Below, one piece after another: positions 5,659 through 7,066 of a stretch of 7,066 nucleotides of DNA; position 1 is the stretch's first letter; each line of letters opens with the position of its first letter. The stretch lies in the NCBI GenBank assembly GCA_009712615.1, contig WASR01000303.1, positions 1 to 7,066 of the forward strand. Direction: 5' to 3'. The notes below the pieces were generated by a model, which did no database searches, had not been told where the DNA came from, and saw only the letters and a list, made by a program, of their open reading frames with translations. The DNA is from Methanobacterium sp. GTDB taxonomy: Archaea; Methanobacteriota; Methanobacteria; Methanobacteriales; Methanobacteriaceae. A program made the position numbers and the translations under genes.

Positions 5659-5664
5659 GGAGAT
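5659..5664 (+). promoter_or_regulatory. ribosome binding site deciding the next start
   Basis: GGAGAT ends 7 bases before GTG 5672. The in-frame TTG at 5657 overlaps this site, so GTG 5672 is preferred. Confidence 0.55.
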
Positions 5665-5671
5665 TTTATCA

Positions 5672-6181
5672 GTGATAGTTTATCCAGACAACAGCATGTT
5701 CACAAGCCAGTCATTTATTATTGTCATATTATTCATGGTTATACTTCAGCTTCGAGAAAGAAGGGTTAAACCATTGGGTCTAATGATCATGCCATTATTC
5801 ATGTTTATTGTATCAATATTTTTAGTGGATGAAGTTTTATTCACTAGTTTACTGAATTTTATACTGATAGCCGGAGGTTTTGTTTTAGGAACGATCATAG
5901 GATATGTTGTTGCCTCATTTATGAATGTAAGGCTTGATAAGGATGGTAATGTCGTAATGAAGGGGTCTATTCTAGCTGTGGTTGTGTGGATTTTTGTGAT
6001 AGTTTTGAAATTCTACGGAGAACAAACATTAGGATCCGCACATTACATCGACTTCAGTGTTTTGACCTCGATTTTCATTATGATGACGCTGGGTGCTATG
6101 ATTTCACGCAGACTCATAATTTATAGGAGGTACAGGGAACATAAACTAATGGTAAAAAAGCAGGGGAATGAATCAAAGTAA
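5672..6181 (+). CDS. five-helix membrane protein, distantly CcdC/DUF1453-like
   Basis: I do not recognise this 169-residue protein with certainty. It has about five membrane segments (roughly 13-26, 36-52, 60-83, 98-113 and 126-145). A basic loop LRERRVKP (27-34) follows the first, a charged loop NVRLDKDGNVVMKG (85-98) lies before the fourth, and a basic C-terminal tail (RRYREHKLMVKK, 152-163) probably faces the cytoplasm. The order 'R...KP-x-helix', then a hairpin with a 'DG-x-V-x-K' strand, then two helices recalls the CcdC/DUF1453 family, but the match is by eye and weak. GTG 5672 was chosen because GGAGAT is well spaced for it. The U-tract terminator lies between this gene and its upstream neighbour, so it needs its own promoter or read-through; no clear TATA box fits in the 44-base gap. 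It converges with larB, the stop codons being 16 bases apart. Confidence 0.5.
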   Translation: MIVYPDNSMFTSQSFIIVILFMVILQLRERRVKPLGLMIMPLFMFIVSIFLVDEVLFTSLLNFILIAGGFVLGTIIGYVVASFMNVRLDKDGNVVMKGSILAVVVWIFVIVLKFYGEQTLGSAHYIDFSVLTSIFIMMTLGAMISRRLIIYRRYREHKLMVKKQGNESK

Positions 6182-6197
6182 TTATCCCTATCTAAAA

Positions 6198-6962
6198 TTA
6201 ACTTCTTTTTCTTGATTTAATGATTTTGGATGCAAATATGGCTGCACCAAATCCATTGTCTATATTTACTACTGCAATACCTGGAGCACATGATTGTAAC
6301 ATGGCATAAAGTGCTGTGAACCCGCCTTCTCCTACACCATAACCAACAGATGTTGGGACACCTACCACTGGTACATCAACCAAACCAGCAACAACAGAAG
6401 GTAAAGCGCCTTCCATACCTGCCACAACTATTATCACTTCCACATTAGCTTCAAGCATTAACCTTATTTGACTAAATAGTCGGTGAATTCCCGCAACTCC
6501 CACATCGTAGGATTTTAATACTTCACATCCAGATTCTTCTGCGACTATTCTTGTTTCTTCTGCTACTGGAATGTCTGAAGTTCCTGCTGTTATTAAACCG
6601 ATTTTCCCAATTTTTTTCACTTCTTGTGTTCTGATAACTAAAATCCTTGCTTTTTGGTTGTATTCGAAAGACATATCAGAAGTTATGACTTCTTTGATTT
6701 CTTCTTCCAATAGTTGGTAACGCTGATTAGTTAGTCTGGTAACGATAATTCCATTATTGGAGCTGCTTTCTATTATTTTGAGTAATTCATTATCATCTTT
6801 ACCCTCAGCAAACACCGCTTCAGGAATTCCTGTTCTTATCTCTCTATGGATGTCCATCTTTGCAAAATCTTCTAATTCAACTATATGATCGTTTCTGAGC
6901 ATTTTTTCAGCTGATTCAACTGAAATTTCACCATTTTTAAGTTTTTGAAGTATGTCCTTCAT
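6198..6962 (-). CDS. larB: LarB, nickel-pincer cofactor synthesis (NaAD carboxylase/hydrolase)
   Basis: This 254-residue protein matches LarB, which carboxylates nicotinic acid adenine dinucleotide at C5 of the pyridine ring and releases AMP, the first step toward the nickel-pincer nucleotide of lactate racemase and related LarA enzymes. The N-terminal 120 residues are the LarB-specific part (helical [18 protein letters not shown] at 5-22). The C-terminal half is the PurE-like fold: [15 protein letters not shown] (122-136), GVAGIHRL (155-162), [15 protein letters not shown] (180-194), [13 protein letters not shown] (197-209) and [15 protein letters not shown] (227-241). Cys225 in LQSCAPG corresponds to the Cys that forms a covalent link with the substrate in the Lactobacillus enzyme. 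GAGGG 5 bases upstream supports this ATG. Such proteins are often mislabelled as PurE; the long N-terminus argues against that. No larC, larE or larA is in the window, so the target enzyme is unknown. Confidence 0.93.
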   Translation of the reverse strand: MKDILQKLKNGEISVESAEKMLRNDHIVELEDFAKMDIHREIRTGIPEAVFAEGKDDNELLKIIESSSNNGIIVTRLTNQRYQLLEEEIKEVITSDMSFEYNQKARILVIRTQEVKKIGKIGLITAGTSDIPVAEETRIVAEESGCEVLKSYDVGVAGIHRLFSQIRLMLEANVEVIIVVAGMEGALPSVVAGLVDVPVVGVPTSVGYGVGEGGFTALYAMLQSCAPGIAVVNIDNGFGAAIFASKIIKSRKRS

Positions 6963-6967
6963 TTTTT

Positions 6968-6972
6968 CCCTC
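6968..6972 (-). promoter_or_regulatory. ribosome binding site of larB
   Basis: On the minus strand GAGGG ends 5 bases before the larB ATG at 6962, a standard spacing. Confidence 0.6.
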
Positions 6973-7016
6973 TAATTATGCTAGATTCATCCAGTTACTA
7001 TTATCTTTTTGAATTC

Positions 7017-7025
7017 AATTATATG
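7017..7025 (-). promoter_or_regulatory. possible TATA box of larB
   Basis: On the minus strand CATATAATT lies about 55 bases before the larB start. Transcription would begin near 6995 with a leader of about 30 bases. The window edge (7040-7066) is also AT-rich and contains alternative elements, so this is a moderate guess. Confidence 0.35.
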
Positions 7026-7066
7026 TTGATGCTAAATAAGTTTTACAATGGGGTATTATATTATAT

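Noticed and set aside
6198..6962. PurE (AIR carboxylase) as the identity of the minus-strand gene
   Set aside because: PurE is about 160 residues; this protein has the 120-residue LarB N-terminal part and the LarB motif with Cys225.

Overview
The window looks like a chromosomal segment of a methanogenic archaeon, most likely of the order Methanobacteriales (Methanobacterium-like). It is AT-rich. It encodes two consecutive enzymes of archaeal polar-lipid synthesis (archaetidylserine decarboxylase and synthase), the archaeal dihydroneopterin aldolase MptD of methanopterin synthesis, a sortase of the kind found in pseudomurein-walled methanogens, and LarB. Promoters have archaeal TATA/BRE form (clearest at 5192-5206). 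One gap carries paired oligo-T tracts typical of archaeal termination. Shine-Dalgarno sites match the archaeal 16S tail (GGAG, GGTG, GGGGTGAT).

Layout. (1) 118-1423: asd and pssA, same strand, 25 bp apart; together they make archaetidylserine and decarboxylate it to archaetidylethanolamine. (2) 1536-4807: a probable surface-display cassette of three same-strand genes. The first is a one-pass membrane protein of the DUF515 type whose outer part resembles the Flp/Tad pilus protein CpaB/RcpC. The second is a secreted protein with Ig-like sequence and a C-terminal LPTKNTGVP plus transmembrane plus basic-tail ending, which looks like a sortase sorting signal. The third is a sortase with His81/Cys140/Arg149 and two extra C-terminal membrane helices. 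(3) 4809-5177: mptD, starting one base after the sortase stop with its ribosome site inside the sortase gene, so a metabolic gene is tied to the cassette. (4) 5265-5627: a very hydrophobic Gly-rich membrane protein (DUF5518-like) with its own strong promoter and a following T-rich terminator. (5) 5672-6181: a five-helix membrane protein distantly like CcdC/DUF1453. (6) 6198-6962 on the minus strand: larB, convergent with (5).

The most interesting part is 1536-4807: an enzyme, its probable dedicated substrate and a pilus-assembly-like membrane protein, together suggesting a cell-wall attachment or pilus-like surface system in a pseudomurein archaeon. The residues and motifs are read from the sequence; the functional link is inference. 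No tRNA, rRNA, CRISPR array or mobile element was seen. Start codons were chosen by ribosome-site spacing: at four genes an upstream in-frame GTG/TTG lies in or beside the Shine-Dalgarno sequence and was rejected.
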